Assembly: GCA_903831575.1 (NCBI GenBank)
Contig: CAIKYB010000009.1
Location: forward strand, 1-64,000
Direction: 5' to 3'
Length of the DNA stretch: 64,000 nucleotides
DNA from: an uncultured Bacteroidota bacterium
Lineage (GTDB): Bacteria; Bacteroidota; Bacteroidia; Chitinophagales; Chitinophagaceae
In this document: piece after piece, positions 7,701 through 14,405 of the stretch
Numbering within the stretch: the stretch's first letter is position 1
How the letters are laid out: each line of letters starts with the position of its first letter
Notes under the pieces: generated by a model
Seen by the model: only the letters and a program-made list of their open reading frames with translations
The model's database searches: none
Told to the model about the DNA's origin: nothing
Program-made: the position numbers and the translations under genes

Positions 7701-9709
7701 GTAATTGTTGTATTGGAAATAGTTGCGGTAACTCCGGCTGGAAGTCCAGTCACAGTTGGGGTGCCACCCGATCCATAACTTAAGGTCACTGTTTGTATTG
7801 GAGTATTGATACAAACATTTTGTGTATCAGTTATTGGACTAGAGGTAAGAGTGAGATAAGGAATGATCGTGCCAATAGAAATATCGTCTAATCCAAAAGC
7901 ATTTCCTCCAAATGTTGCAGTTGAATCATAAATAGAAAATATTGCACTGGTTGCATTGCCGGAATTCCAGGTATTGTAAAAATTTAGCCATCTATCAGGA
8001 GAAGTTGGAGATAATCCATGCGAAGGTAATTTCAGCGGGTTACCTAGAATATTTCCATTTACAGTAAACCTTAGGATTGGAGTGTTAGTTATTGCGGAGC
8101 TATCAATTCCCATTGCCCATCCTGAAAAATAATAGGTAGTATTTGGGGTGACAGTTACCGTATCTTGCCATACCATTGGCTTAATAAAACTATAGCCACG
8201 AACAATCATGAAATTTCCATTGCCTGTTGTGTGGTCTTTGCCACGAAATGCAGTGTTATAATTATTAGCATTTGAGCCAATGCCGTACCTGCCTGGTATA
8301 GTTAACTCCCTTTGGTAATTCGGAGAATCTACAAAATATTGATACCTTGCTCCGAATATTGGGGGGCAGGTAAATCCAAAATTGCCAAGATTAAAATTTC
8401 CATTTCTAGTTAATTCTTGTGAAACATTTAAGCTTGTAGTTACTGTTCCTAAACAGCCTGTAGTGCTAGAGGTTGAGGATGTTGGTGATACCGTTACTGA
8501 GTAGGTGCCTGCAGTTAATACATATGTTGTATCCTTTGTGCCACCGTTAGACCAATTATAAGTGTAGCCAGAAGTTGACCCTGTATTAGGTGCAACGATT
8601 GCAGAAAGTTTGATTTTGCCGGGCGTTGCACAATAATCAGCAACTATTGTGACTGAAATTCCAGCAGCAATTTTAACATCGCAATTTTGTGAAGTAGTTG
8701 TTCCACAACCATTTGTTATCGATACAGCGTAGGAGCCCGAATCGGCTAAAATAACATTAGCTTTTGTGTAAATTCTACTTGTTGCTGCAGAAATGTTTAC
8801 GCCATTTTTCTTCCATTGATATGTGTTTGTACCAGAAGATGTTACTGACATAGAAAGCGTCCCACCTTGACAAAGTAATAATGTTGCTGATGGCTGTGTT
8901 GTAATTTTAGGAGTACAAGAGCGAATTGCAACTAAGATTGCGCCCCAACGACAAGAGGTAGAAATTGAATCTGTGCCATTGCCAGTTGCGCCCACATTTA
9001 ATTTAGATCCCCACGCAGCTGCTACAGAAGTGTTGGTCCCATTTTGATCATATAGTTCATTTAGGGATGATGGGTCTGTGGATTTCCAGAAAGAATTGTT
9101 CCAGAATGTAGCATTAGTTGTAATGCCTGCCACTTGTCCAAACATAACGATAGCAGTATTGGGTGTTGAAGTAGTAATTCCTGAGGCGATAGGAAATTTA
9201 GAATTCCCTGTACTGATAGTCGAGGCAGTTGTATCAATAGGTTTAATGGTATCAACCCCTCCAAAAGTTAGAATGGCAGCAGCAGCACCTGTTGCACCTG
9301 TGCCAAGTGAAAAGGTATAGCTTGTAACTGTCGCATCTCCAACTCCTGCAATCTTGTAGAGTATTGTTGATCTGGATGAAGTAGTACCTGTACCTGTGCT
9401 TGCACTCTTAAGTGTAATCCATCCTGTTCCGGTTGCATTTATGATATTACCATTGGTAGAAATGTTGGCAATCATTAAATTCCCCTGTAGTGTATTTAAT
9501 GGCTTATTTACTGTAATATTTGTTCCTGACAAAACTCCTGCACCAGCCTGATTGATGTAAGAGATTTGACCATTTGAAAGAAATGAAGAGAGTACAAAAA
9601 CTATTGAAAATAAAAATTTGGAGAATTCTTTATTTGAGGATAAATCGATAAAAGTATACATTTTAGTGTATGGAAAAATTTCAACATTAGCCTGCTTCAT
9701 AAAATTCAT
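1715..9709 (-). CDS. Giant T9SS-sorted surface protein with repeated Ig-like and jelly-roll modules
   Basis: This 2664-residue protein is probably exported to the cell surface or shed. A hydrophobic signal (FLFSIVFVLSSFLSNGQ) lies near residues 32-48; the true start may be Met17 (base 9661). Then follow an Ig-like domain with QWKKNGVNI near 265-350, four modules beginning DYCxxPGK near residues 357, 802, 962 and 1399, and three copies of a roughly 180-residue jelly-roll-like unit (NGNFxxGNxGF to FGxDDIS) near 434-615, 1023-1203 and 1460-1640. Many SGTPTxxGxFxYT Ig-like repeats come between. A DxANWCGG region near 1910 starts a beta-helical part. The end carries a T9SS sorting domain with VFPNPVPEKTLSLQYTGLQS and a final KEMIVK. 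The jelly-roll copies suggest glycan binding; that is inference. SprE at 19306 fits the export route. Confidence 0.85.
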   Translation of the reverse strand: MNFMKQANVEIFPYTKMYTFIDLSSNKEFSKFLFSIVFVLSSFLSNGQISYINQAGAGVLSGTNITVNKPLNTLQGNLMIANISTNGNIINATGTGWITLKSASTGTGTTSSRSTILYKIAGVGDATVTSYTFSLGTGATGAAAAILTFGGVDTIKPIDTTASTISTGNSKFPIASGITTSTPNTAIVMFGQVAGITTNATFWNNSFWKSTDPSSLNELYDQNGTNTSVAAAWGSKLNVGATGNGTDSISTSCRWGAILVAIRSCTPKITTQPSATLLLCQGGTLSMSVTSSGTNTYQWKKNGVNISAATSRIYTKANVILADSGSYAVSITNGCGTTTSQNCDVKIAAGISVTIVADYCATPGKIKLSAIVAPNTGSTSGYTYNWSNGGTKDTTYVLTAGTYSVTVSPTSSTSSTTGCLGTVTTSLNVSQELTRNGNFNLGNFGFTCPPIFGARYQYFVDSPNYQRELTIPGRYGIGSNANNYNTAFRGKDHTTGNGNFMIVRGYSFIKPMVWQDTVTVTPNTTYYFSGWAMGIDSSAITNTPILRFTVNGNILGNPLKLPSHGLSPTSPDRWLNFYNTWNSGNATSAIFSIYDSTATFGGNAFGLDDISIGTIIPYLTLTSSPITDTQNVCINTPIQTVTLSYGSGGTPTVTGLPAGVTATISNTTITISGTPTVDGTFNYTVSTLGCNIKKFLGQIISQNSNLILNSAVATTNQSVCINSPILNIIYNAIPSVTAVNVTGLPSGLSYVFNVGILTISGTPTVSGTFTYNITISGGGCSATTSYTGTLTIKARPTVNITVDYCTIPGKALLKAVVTPTGTNTFFWSNGKTTDTISVTTSGTYTVTVTNNLSCQTLASVNVVVGIFLTSPATTNNQNVCLGDTSKRITYSTAGNITGITITGLPNGVGYNYASNNITISGTPTLTGVYTYTINSTVSCGTATTTTGAIKIYANPTVTIKANYCAIPGKIKLKAYPLPAGTYTYLWSNGATSDNTSVNAAGNYSVVVTNINGCSNTASINVSNEFAVNGNFNSGNTGFNTPLFLNQQYNYVQDAPNSQTELTTPGLFGIGTNANNYNNGYQGHDHTTGSGNFMIVHGFPLVQVIAWEKTISVTPNTIYYFSAWAQGLDSLNNNPILKFTVNGNQLGTNLTLSNHGQSSTSPDNWSRFYSTWNSGTATSASFAITDVQTFSIGNSFGLDDISIGILSPFISLVSSAATDTQTVCLNTPIDTVVLNIGADSISPVVSGLPPGVNYTFNGYKLTISGSPTSLGVFNYSVSISGCVAKSFNGQITSQGQSLVLTSNTNSNNQSVCIGSPIINIVYNASGNINSNAVSITGLPNGVSFIVSSGMITISGTPTLTGNFNYTLTVTGGICSTSSTTVTTTGTINIINIPTISVLSDYCSQPGRVKLKALPSPAGTYSYYWNNGATTDTTTVDLVGSYTVTATNINGCRATATIAVSTELVQNGNFDLGNTGFITTPSGTQRYVYVPDSINYNRELLLPGKYGIGTNANKYNNLYWGHDHTSGTGNFMIVHGFAFAAPILWQDTVQVTPNTNYYFSAWGMSLNSLGFNGKLKFEINSTQVGNILNLQNRGNSDTSADNWTRFYTIWNSGTSTSAILSITNTQTSFIGNSFGIDDISFASMSPFITLVSSPSTDTQSVCINNPIIPVSLNVGSGGSVIVTGLPPGVNYTFNGLNLLISGSPTVFGTFNYTISLSSTCAPRTFYGQINSLGQSLTLTSAQTTTNQSICLRSPINNIVMQAAGNITNVTATGLPTGLITSFNLGVFTIAGKPTQTGIFNYTVTTIGPSCTASTITGSLNVKASPTATISINSSTLISCSNLSITLTASGGTTYNWNAALGTNPVINVSTPGIYAVFITNTLGCVDSNSITITTNIIPNTSTWLGINSNWNDQANWCGGIPDATKNVVIPSTVTNFPIINTNAICLAVTINSGSTLTINNSGSLSTLGNFNNNGTLINNGKISLTGNTIQSFPGTGLITSMDTLQINNPSGVTLNNSIFIQKELRPTSGILALGDFDITLKSNSTATASVSVIGNNAGFTYGTGRFVVERYIATGTANGQHGKSWQFIAAPIRGLQTIKQAWQENAAIPNQNLNPGFGTQITGESANALSLGFDSRTSAPSMKIYDSATNTFIGVPNTISYPIQNTKGYMIFIRGNRNDTSFTQVAEPTTLRERGMIYARGNEAPPIISLAAGKYQSVANPYPSTIDFSNNTGIIFNRSTSIDNLFYVWDPTLSGSNNLGGYQTISAINNWIPVPGGTTYYPASVSNPKIQSGQAFFMHAAGAGGTVTFTEQAKTAGSNLVNRITSINNSNTLGNQFFETNLFVLNNGVMKLADGNLLAFNTDYSNELNADDAIKLSNTGENFGILSNGKVLAIEAKQMPTSNDTIYYSISNLRIGNYRIKFQPTNLISFGLTPYLIDQYLQSTTTLSIEDTTSYDFSVTNISSSAANNRFLIVYRLMNALPLSFSNFIAFRKNENTIQLNWSIEEEIDISYYDIERSFDGINFTSIQKINPLMNNGGFVNYQSLDSIEYNDDLFYRIKANKNNGTYLLSKIAKVKGVLSISKINVFPNPVPEKTLSLQYTGLQSGQYTLEICSANGQLLFSKQIKFVQNHQIHKIQLPKTLPSGYYILKLKSLNDLFLTKEMIVK

Positions 9710-10139
9710 ATATTATTAATTCCTAAACTTTAAAATAAAGTTCATCAATGAGAAGGATAATGTATTACTATTAGATTTGTAGGATTCTTTAGGGTAAAAG
9801 AAGAGATGCGTGCGAAGATAACAGAATATTTCAAAAAAAATGTACGTGAGACAAGAAATCGGGTTGTAAAAGCATTCTTTTTATGCAAATCATCAAGACT
9901 TAACTGCTATATGATATTTCACTTTAAATGTAATAAGAGGGGAGTTGCCTGCAAGGGCATATGCTTTTGTTTTAGAATGGGCTTTTATTCTTAGAGACGT
10001 GTTGTTGGAAGATTAGAGATTAGCATCGGAAATGAAAGAGATAAAGAAAATAGGTTCTCTGATTTATTTGTATCAAATAGCTGCCACATGGTAAGAAATT
10101 TTACTTCATAGAATATATGTTATAAAAAGCTTGAAATTT
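9710..10139. other. Gene-free stretch between the giant gene and the Crp/Fnr gene
   Basis: This is 430 bases of AT-rich DNA upstream of the giant gene. I see no convincing gene, RNA fold or repeat. A 62-codon open frame on the plus strand (9806-9994) lacks any recognisable motif. The promoter of the giant gene should be here but no clean TAnnTTTG was found close to the start on the minus strand. Confidence 0.5.
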
Positions 10140-10790
10140 CTAGGCATCATATCTTACAACTCGATCAAAAGCTGGCAGCAGTTTTATTTCATTTCTATAC
10201 AAGATTATTTTCTTGTCATTTTCTAAATGTTTCAATAGCCGTGAAATAACGACTCTTGAGGTGGCCAACTCATCTGCAATTAAATAGTGTGATGATTTAA
10301 TGACACTTGATCCCGAATGGCGTTTTTTTTCTTTTAAATATCCAATCAGTCGCTCATCTAATTTATGGAATGCAATACTTTCTATGGACTTCAGTAATTC
10401 TGTAAACCGTTCGTTAAAACTCCGCATGATATAATTCTTCCAGCTTGGGTAGGTACAAAGCCATTCGTCTAGTTTTACATGTGGGATTGCGATGATTTCC
10501 ACATCATCTTCTGCAATGGCTTTTACTTCACTCTTTTTTGCTTCCAGACAACAGCTGTATGCCATGGAGCAACTTTCATTATTTGAAAGATAGTACAACA
10601 AAATTTCGTTATTGTTCTCGTCTAATTTTAAAACTTTAATAGTTCCTTTTAAAACAATTGGCATCATGCGGATATACTTGCCATAATCCATGATCAAATC
10701 TCCTTCATTGAAGCTTTGGGTAGTTCCAAATTGCTCCATCTCTTTGAGTAATTGGGGTTCAAATAAATGACTTAGACTTGGAATACTCAT
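10140..10790 (-). CDS. Crp/Fnr family transcriptional regulator of the sulfur cluster
   Basis: The 216 residues show the Crp layout: an N-terminal cyclic-nucleotide-binding-type beta roll (residues about 20-110, with FNEGDLIMDYG and VLKGTIKVLKLDENNNEILLY), a long dimer helix (about 115-150) and a winged helix (about 165-205, with ADELATSRVVISRLLKHLE as the HTH). Cys74, Cys80 and Cys81 cluster in a CSMAYSCC loop that replaces the usual nucleotide pocket. This suggests thiol, persulfide or metal sensing, but that is inference. The gene ends a minus-strand cluster of sulfur genes, which makes it their likely regulator. Palindromes GTAAC-N4-GTTAC at 13475, 14296 and 14323 have the size expected for a Crp/Fnr site. 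Confidence 0.85.
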   Translation of the reverse strand: MSIPSLSHLFEPQLLKEMEQFGTTQSFNEGDLIMDYGKYIRMMPIVLKGTIKVLKLDENNNEILLYYLSNNESCSMAYSCCLEAKKSEVKAIAEDDVEIIAIPHVKLDEWLCTYPSWKNYIMRSFNERFTELLKSIESIAFHKLDERLIGYLKEKKRHSGSSVIKSSHYLIADELATSRVVISRLLKHLENDKKIILYRNEIKLLPAFDRVVRYDA

Positions 10791-10826
10791 TTGTGAAATT
10801 TAAAGTGGAAATATAGTATACAGGTT

Positions 10827-10834
10827 CAAATCTA
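10827..10834 (-). promoter_or_regulatory. Candidate -7 element for the Crp/Fnr gene
   Basis: Read on the minus strand this is TAGATTTG, matching TAnnTTTG, 37 bases before the start codon. The next TTTG upstream is only 12 bases away, so no standard -33 element is present. Confidence 0.4.
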
Positions 10835-10917
10835 CTTTATTAATTACAAATAAACAGCCCTCTATATTATCTAGTTTTATGGGTATTGTCGCCAGTAGCG
10901 AATAATCTTTAATGAAA

Positions 10918-11229
10918 TCATTTTGCCAGCGGAGCTATATTTTGCCAAGCACCCCCATTAACTACATTGGTTATATTATTTGCTTCCAAAATTGCTTTTG
11001 CCTGACTGCTTCTTCCGCCACTTTTACAAAACACAATGATGTTGTTTTTGTTTTTAAATGTTGAAAGTTGAGAAGAAACCGAACCTAGTGGAATGTTTAC
11101 AGCCCCTTTTACAGAACCGCTTGCATATTCTCCAGGTTCCCTCACATCAACAAGAAAGGCCCCATTATTAATGATTGCTTTTAAATTAGCATCATTGTTA
11201 CTTCCGAATAAATTGGATAAAAAGCTCAT
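10918..11229 (-). CDS. Single-domain rhodanese-like sulfurtransferase
   Basis: The 103-residue protein is one rhodanese domain. It has LVDVREPGEYASGSVKGAVN (residues 26-45), typical of the family, and the active-site loop CKSGGRS with Cys68, which would carry a persulfide. No signal peptide is seen, so it is cytoplasmic. It lies 12 bases downstream of the thioredoxin gene on the same strand and probably forms part of one transcript from 11957. In this context it would pass sulfane sulfur between low-molecular-weight thiols and the CstB-like enzyme at 12003. Confidence 0.92.
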   Translation of the reverse strand: MSFLSNLFGSNNDANLKAIINNGAFLVDVREPGEYASGSVKGAVNIPLGSVSSQLSTFKNKNNIIVFCKSGGRSSQAKAILEANNITNVVNGGAWQNIAPLAK

Positions 11230-11241
11230 TTTTTTTTAGTT

Positions 11242-11541
11242 TTATTGGTTTGAAAATTTATTGATAATTTCTACTAATCCATTTTTCGGAACTACACCAC
11301 TTTGCCGCCACAATACTTTCCCATTTTTAAAAAGGATTAGCGTAGGTACACCCTGTACTTGAAATTGACTGGCTGCTTGTGGATTTTTATCTACATCTAC
11401 TTTTACAATTGTGGCTGTTTCTCCAATTTCCAGTTTGACGTCTTTCAAAATAGGGGCCATCATTTTGCAAGGACCACACCATTCTGCAAAGAAGTCTACT
11501 AATACAGGTTTTTCTGATTGTATGATTTGATTGAAAGTCAT
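11242..11541 (-). CDS. Thioredoxin
   Basis: The 99-residue protein has the thioredoxin fold signature VDFFAEWCGPCKMMAP with Cys22 and Cys25, a buried Asp in VLVDFF, and the cis-proline loop GVPTLILFKNG. The length and motifs are those of a standard cytoplasmic thioredoxin. It reduces disulfides and can release sulfide from protein persulfides, which fits its place between a rhodanese gene (12 bases downstream) and small membrane protein genes (10 bases upstream). Confidence 0.93.
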   Translation of the reverse strand: MTFNQIIQSEKPVLVDFFAEWCGPCKMMAPILKDVKLEIGETATIVKVDVDKNPQAASQFQVQGVPTLILFKNGKVLWRQSGVVPKNGLVEIINKFSNQ

Positions 11542-11551
11542 GATCTTGATT

Positions 11552-11740
11552 TTATTTTTTAAAAATATTAAGCAGGAGTCCTCCCATTAATCCGCCATAC
11601 AAAGTCATGTAGTATGGATTTGATTTGATTACACATTTGCCATTAGCGCAGCCAACAAAATTCCAGTATAAAAAGCCGAGAGTGGCGCCCAATAGTATGC
11701 CTGATAAGGTCAATTTGTTTTGATTAATCCACTTCTTCAT
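11552..11740 (-). CDS. Small membrane protein, DUF6132-like
   Basis: A 62-residue protein starting at MKKWINQNK; the frame is open further upstream, but this ATG gives a sensible protein and overlaps the previous gene by 17 bases, which suggests coupled translation. It has two hydrophobic helices (about residues 10-28 and 45-60), with a short loop CANGKC between them. The two cysteines in the loop, together with neighbours that handle sulfane sulfur, suggest a role in sulfur transport or membrane anchoring. The family assignment rests on size and the CxxxxC loop and is tentative. Confidence 0.65.
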   Translation of the reverse strand: MKKWINQNKLTLSGILLGATLGFLYWNFVGCANGKCVIKSNPYYMTLYGGLMGGLLLNIFKK

Positions 11741-11957
11741 AAGTAATTTCTTTTGAGCTGTCATTGGATTTCGGTTTAGGAGAAGAACAATTATTAGTAC
11801 CACAACATCCTGCATTAAATAAAGCCATTGTTGAAAATATAGCTCCTGCAATACCCATGAATACATCCTTTGAAGCAATTGCTTGAAGGAGAATCATTAA
11901 TCCTAATGCCAATCTTAGGAATCTAAAAAAGGTCCAGTTTTTCAATATAGTGTTCAT
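11724..11957 (-). CDS. DUF2892/YgaP-type membrane protein with Cys-rich segment
   Basis: The 77 residues hold two membrane helices (about 12-28 and 33-48) starting with MNTILKNWTFFRFLRLALG, the pattern of the inner-membrane part of YgaP-like (DUF2892) proteins, which are often fused or linked to rhodaneses. After helix two comes NAGCCGTNNCSS, three cysteines, then an acidic tail. Its 3' end overlaps the next gene. It is the first gene of the rhodanese/thioredoxin transcript and lies 45 bases from the CstB-like gene. Confidence 0.75.
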   Translation of the reverse strand: MNTILKNWTFFRFLRLALGLMILLQAIASKDVFMGIAGAIFSTMALFNAGCCGTNNCSSPKPKSNDSSKEITYEEVD

Positions 11958-12002
11958 TTTTATTATTTTGATTTTTGTGTTTATAAAATAATAATCTATT
12001 TT

Positions 12003-13418
12003 TTATGCAGGTAGCATTTTGCTTTGACAAATAAAATCAGTTCTTGGAACATCCGTTTCACTGATCGCTTTAAATCCTCCGGCAACTTCTGTAAAATTTC
12101 TATAGCCTCGTGCCTGTAAAATACTGGAAGCTATCATGCTTCGATATCCGCCCTCACAATGAATATAAAAATGTTCTACAGGATTAATATCTTTTATCCA
12201 GTCGTTAATATTGGCCAAAGGTTTGTTGAAAGCATCTTCAATATGTTCTGCTGCATATTCAGATGCTTTTCGAATGTCAACAACTTTATCTGCTCCAATC
12301 TGAAGGTTGGCAGCAAATTGTTCAGGGGTGATTCTATTTACTACATCTGCTTTTTTCCCTGAATCTAACCAAGCTTTAATTCCTCCTTTTAAATGACCCA
12401 AAATATGATCAAAGCCTACACGACTTAATCTGGTTACCGTTTCTTCTTCCTTTCCTAGATCAGCAATTATCAGAATAGGCTGTTTTACATCAATAATTAA
12501 AGTGCCGACCCAAGGAGCGAAATCGCCGTCTAATCCAATATTCACTGATTGAGGAATAAATCCTTTGTAAAAGTCTGTATTTGAACGAGTGTCTAAAATT
12601 AGGGCGCCTGTATTTTCGGCAGCAACTTCCAACTCATCTGCTGTTAATGATCTCATGCCATTATTTAAAACCGTATCAAAGCTCATGTATCCTTTTTTAT
12701 TCATTGCAACATTTAATCCGAAATATGCAGGTGGCGGGAGTAGCCCATCTGTAACTGCTTTTACAAACGATTTCTTGTCAGGTTGATTTAATGCGTAGTT
12801 TACTTGTTTTTGGTTGCCTAAATTGTCAACGGTTTCTTTCATCATATTTTTTCCGCAAGCACTTCCCGCACCATGAGCTGGATAAACAATTACATCATCA
12901 GCAAGAGGCATTATTTTATTCATTAAACTTTCATAAAGCATTCCTGCCAATTCTTCCTGAGTCATTTGTGCAGCTTTTTGAGCAAGATCAGGGCGTCCTA
13001 CATCTCCTAAAAAAAGGGTGTCTCCGCTAAAAATGCAATGGTCTTTTCCTGTTTCGTCCTTTAGTAGAAAAGTGCTGCTCTCCAAAGTGTGCCCTGGTGT
13101 ATGTAAGACTTTAATGGTAATGTTGCCCAATTTAAATTCTTGTCCATCTGTTGCAACAATACTGTCGAATGCTGGATTAGCCGTTGGTCCATAAATAATA
13201 GAGGCGCCCGTTTTTTTACTTAAATCAAGATGGCCACTCACGAAATCCGCATGAAAATGTGTTTCAAATATGTATTTCAATATCACTCCGTCTTTTTTTA
13301 GTCTGTCTAAATATGGAGCAGTTTCTCTGAGTGGATCAACAATTGCAGCTTCTCCATTTGATGTGATATAGTAAGCCCCTTGAGCTAAGCATCCAGTATA
13401 GATTTGTTCGATTTTCAT
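12003..13418 (-). CDS. CstB-like persulfide dioxygenase-rhodanese (MBL fold + two rhodanese domains)
   Basis: A 471-residue three-domain protein. Residues 1-240 are a metallo-beta-lactamase domain with HFHADFVSGH (54-63), His110, Asp133 and His182 as iron ligands, as in ETHE1/persulfide dioxygenases. Residues about 260-355 are a rhodanese homology domain with no cysteine at the active-site position (IIADLGKEEE), so probably inactive. Residues about 365-465 are a rhodanese with Cys421 in HCEGGYRS. This order matches CstB of Staphylococcus, which oxidises thiol persulfides to thiosulfate. Cys10 near the metal site may be an extra sulfur carrier. Bacillithiol persulfide is the likely substrate, given bshC in this window (inference). 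A -7 element and palindromic operator lie just upstream. Confidence 0.88.
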   Translation of the reverse strand: MKIEQIYTGCLAQGAYYITSNGEAAIVDPLRETAPYLDRLKKDGVILKYIFETHFHADFVSGHLDLSKKTGASIIYGPTANPAFDSIVATDGQEFKLGNITIKVLHTPGHTLESSTFLLKDETGKDHCIFSGDTLFLGDVGRPDLAQKAAQMTQEELAGMLYESLMNKIMPLADDVIVYPAHGAGSACGKNMMKETVDNLGNQKQVNYALNQPDKKSFVKAVTDGLLPPPAYFGLNVAMNKKGYMSFDTVLNNGMRSLTADELEVAAENTGALILDTRSNTDFYKGFIPQSVNIGLDGDFAPWVGTLIIDVKQPILIIADLGKEEETVTRLSRVGFDHILGHLKGGIKAWLDSGKKADVVNRITPEQFAANLQIGADKVVDIRKASEYAAEHIEDAFNKPLANINDWIKDINPVEHFYIHCEGGYRSMIASSILQARGYRNFTEVAGGFKAISETDVPRTDFICQSKMLPA

Positions 13419-13444
13419 GATTTCCTATTGGTTTTTTGTAAAGG

Positions 13445-13452
13445 CAAATTTA
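13445..13452 (-). promoter_or_regulatory. -7 element of the CstB-like gene
   Basis: On the minus strand the text is TAAATTTG, an exact TAnnTTTG, 27 bases before the start codon. There is no TTG at the -33 distance; the palindrome at 13475-13488 occupies the region near -42 instead, as in class II Crp/Fnr activation. Confidence 0.5.
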
Positions 13453-13474
13453 GATAGGCCGATATTGTTTTAAA

Positions 13475-13488
13475 GTAACTTTTGTTGC
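13475..13488. promoter_or_regulatory. Crp/Fnr-type operator upstream of the CstB-like gene
   Basis: GTAAC-TTTT-GTTGC, one mismatch from a perfect 14-base palindrome. It shares its pattern with the sites at 14296 and 14323. Its centre lies 33 bases upstream of the -7 element centre, about -42 from the expected transcription start. Confidence 0.6.
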
Positions 13489-13506
13489 ATTCAACATTGC
13501 TACATG

Positions 13507-14136
13507 TCATACCTTTTTTACTAGTGATATAAATAATTCAGTTTCTTTTCTTTTATGAAAAGAGTTGTAACATTTTTCAAAGTGTTTTAAATTGAAGTGT
13601 TTTTCAAATAATGAAACATACTGAGCTTTACGACCGCCAAATGGAGGACCTTCATGTTCAAATACTGTATCAAATAAAACTCCGGTTAATTTACCATTAG
13701 GCGCTAATAGCGACTTCATTTTAGTAACATATTTTTCTCGAAGTGTGGGGCTTATGGCGCAAAAAAATGTCTGTTCGATGATTAAGTCATATTCTCCTTC
13801 ATGTTCAAAAAAATCACCGAGAAGAATTTTAATGCAAGAATTGGAAGTGTATTTCTTTTTTAATTTTTCGACCAATGCTGGAGCGATATCAATAACTGTA
13901 ATGTTTGTAAATTGATGTGCTAAAAGGTATTCTGCTTCGTAAGTGTTCCCGCAGCCTGGAATCAATATCCGAAGATTCTTATTGGTTAACTGGTCGATAT
14001 ATTCTTTTATTGGCGGTGAAACTTCACCCAAATCCCATCCAGTGGAATTGCCAATGTATTGATTATTCCAATAGGCTTCTCCTAATGATGAATCACAGCT
14101 GATGGTACAGCATTTTTCAGTTTGAATTTTTTCCAT
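13507..14136 (-). CDS. TPMT-like S-adenosylmethionine methyltransferase
   Basis: The 209-residue class I methyltransferase has AYWNNQYIGNSTGWDLG near residues 21-37, the SAM loop LIPGCGN (58-64) and a second acidic strand VIDIAP (81-86). Those features, the EQTFFCAI segment and the length point to the thiopurine/thiol methyltransferase family, which in several organisms methylates small thiols, halides or sulfide. The N-terminus is unusual: Cys9, Cys10 and Cys14 lie in a short tail. Its place in a persulfide cluster and next to shared operators suggests thiol or sulfide methylation as a detoxification route; this is inference. Confidence 0.8.
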   Translation of the reverse strand: MEKIQTEKCCTISCDSSLGEAYWNNQYIGNSTGWDLGEVSPPIKEYIDQLTNKNLRILIPGCGNTYEAEYLLAHQFTNITVIDIAPALVEKLKKKYTSNSCIKILLGDFFEHEGEYDLIIEQTFFCAISPTLREKYVTKMKSLLAPNGKLTGVLFDTVFEHEGPPFGGRKAQYVSLFEKHFNLKHFEKCYNSFHKRKETELFISLVKKV

Positions 14137-14247
14137 AGTGTAAATTTATTTGATTAAGATTTTAAAAAAGTGTGCTACTTCTTGTATTGACTTTTGCTAA
14201 TCTGTTTATTGGTACAGCAAGTATAAAAATTTTGTCTATTTGCATTG

Positions 14248-14255
14248 CAAAAATA
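14248..14255 (-). promoter_or_regulatory. Candidate -7 element for the methyltransferase gene
   Basis: TATTTTTG on the minus strand fits TAnnTTTG. The palindrome at 14296-14309 has its centre about 51 bases upstream of this element, near -60 relative to the expected start, a common upstream activator position. Confidence 0.35.
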
Positions 14256-14295
14256 ATTTAGGATACAAAAGTGCATGATACTTATTTTTTTAATG

Positions 14296-14309
14296 GTAAC
14301 AAAGGTTAC
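14296..14309. promoter_or_regulatory. Perfect GTAAC-N4-GTTAC operator in the divergent intergenic region
   Basis: GTAAC-AAAG-GTTAC is a perfect 14-base palindrome of Crp/Fnr type, between the methyltransferase gene (minus) and the DUF2892 gene (plus). It is one of three related sites in this cluster. Confidence 0.65.
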
Positions 14310-14322
14310 ATAGTGATGATTT

Positions 14323-14336
14323 GTAACAAAAGTATC
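14323..14336. promoter_or_regulatory. Second, degenerate operator copy in the divergent region
   Basis: GTAAC-AAAA-GTATC keeps one full half-site and a 4/5 second half-site. Its centre is 27 bp from that of the first copy. Confidence 0.5.
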
Positions 14337-14405
14337 ATAACGACATCTGCTATTTTACAGACCTTCGTGTATTAGTTATTATTAATTTACTTAAAAATAA
14401 ACCAA

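Noticed and set aside
9806-9994. 62-codon open frame in the gap before the giant gene
   Set aside because: No homology pattern, no promoter, rich in basic and cysteine residues as in translated noncoding DNA.
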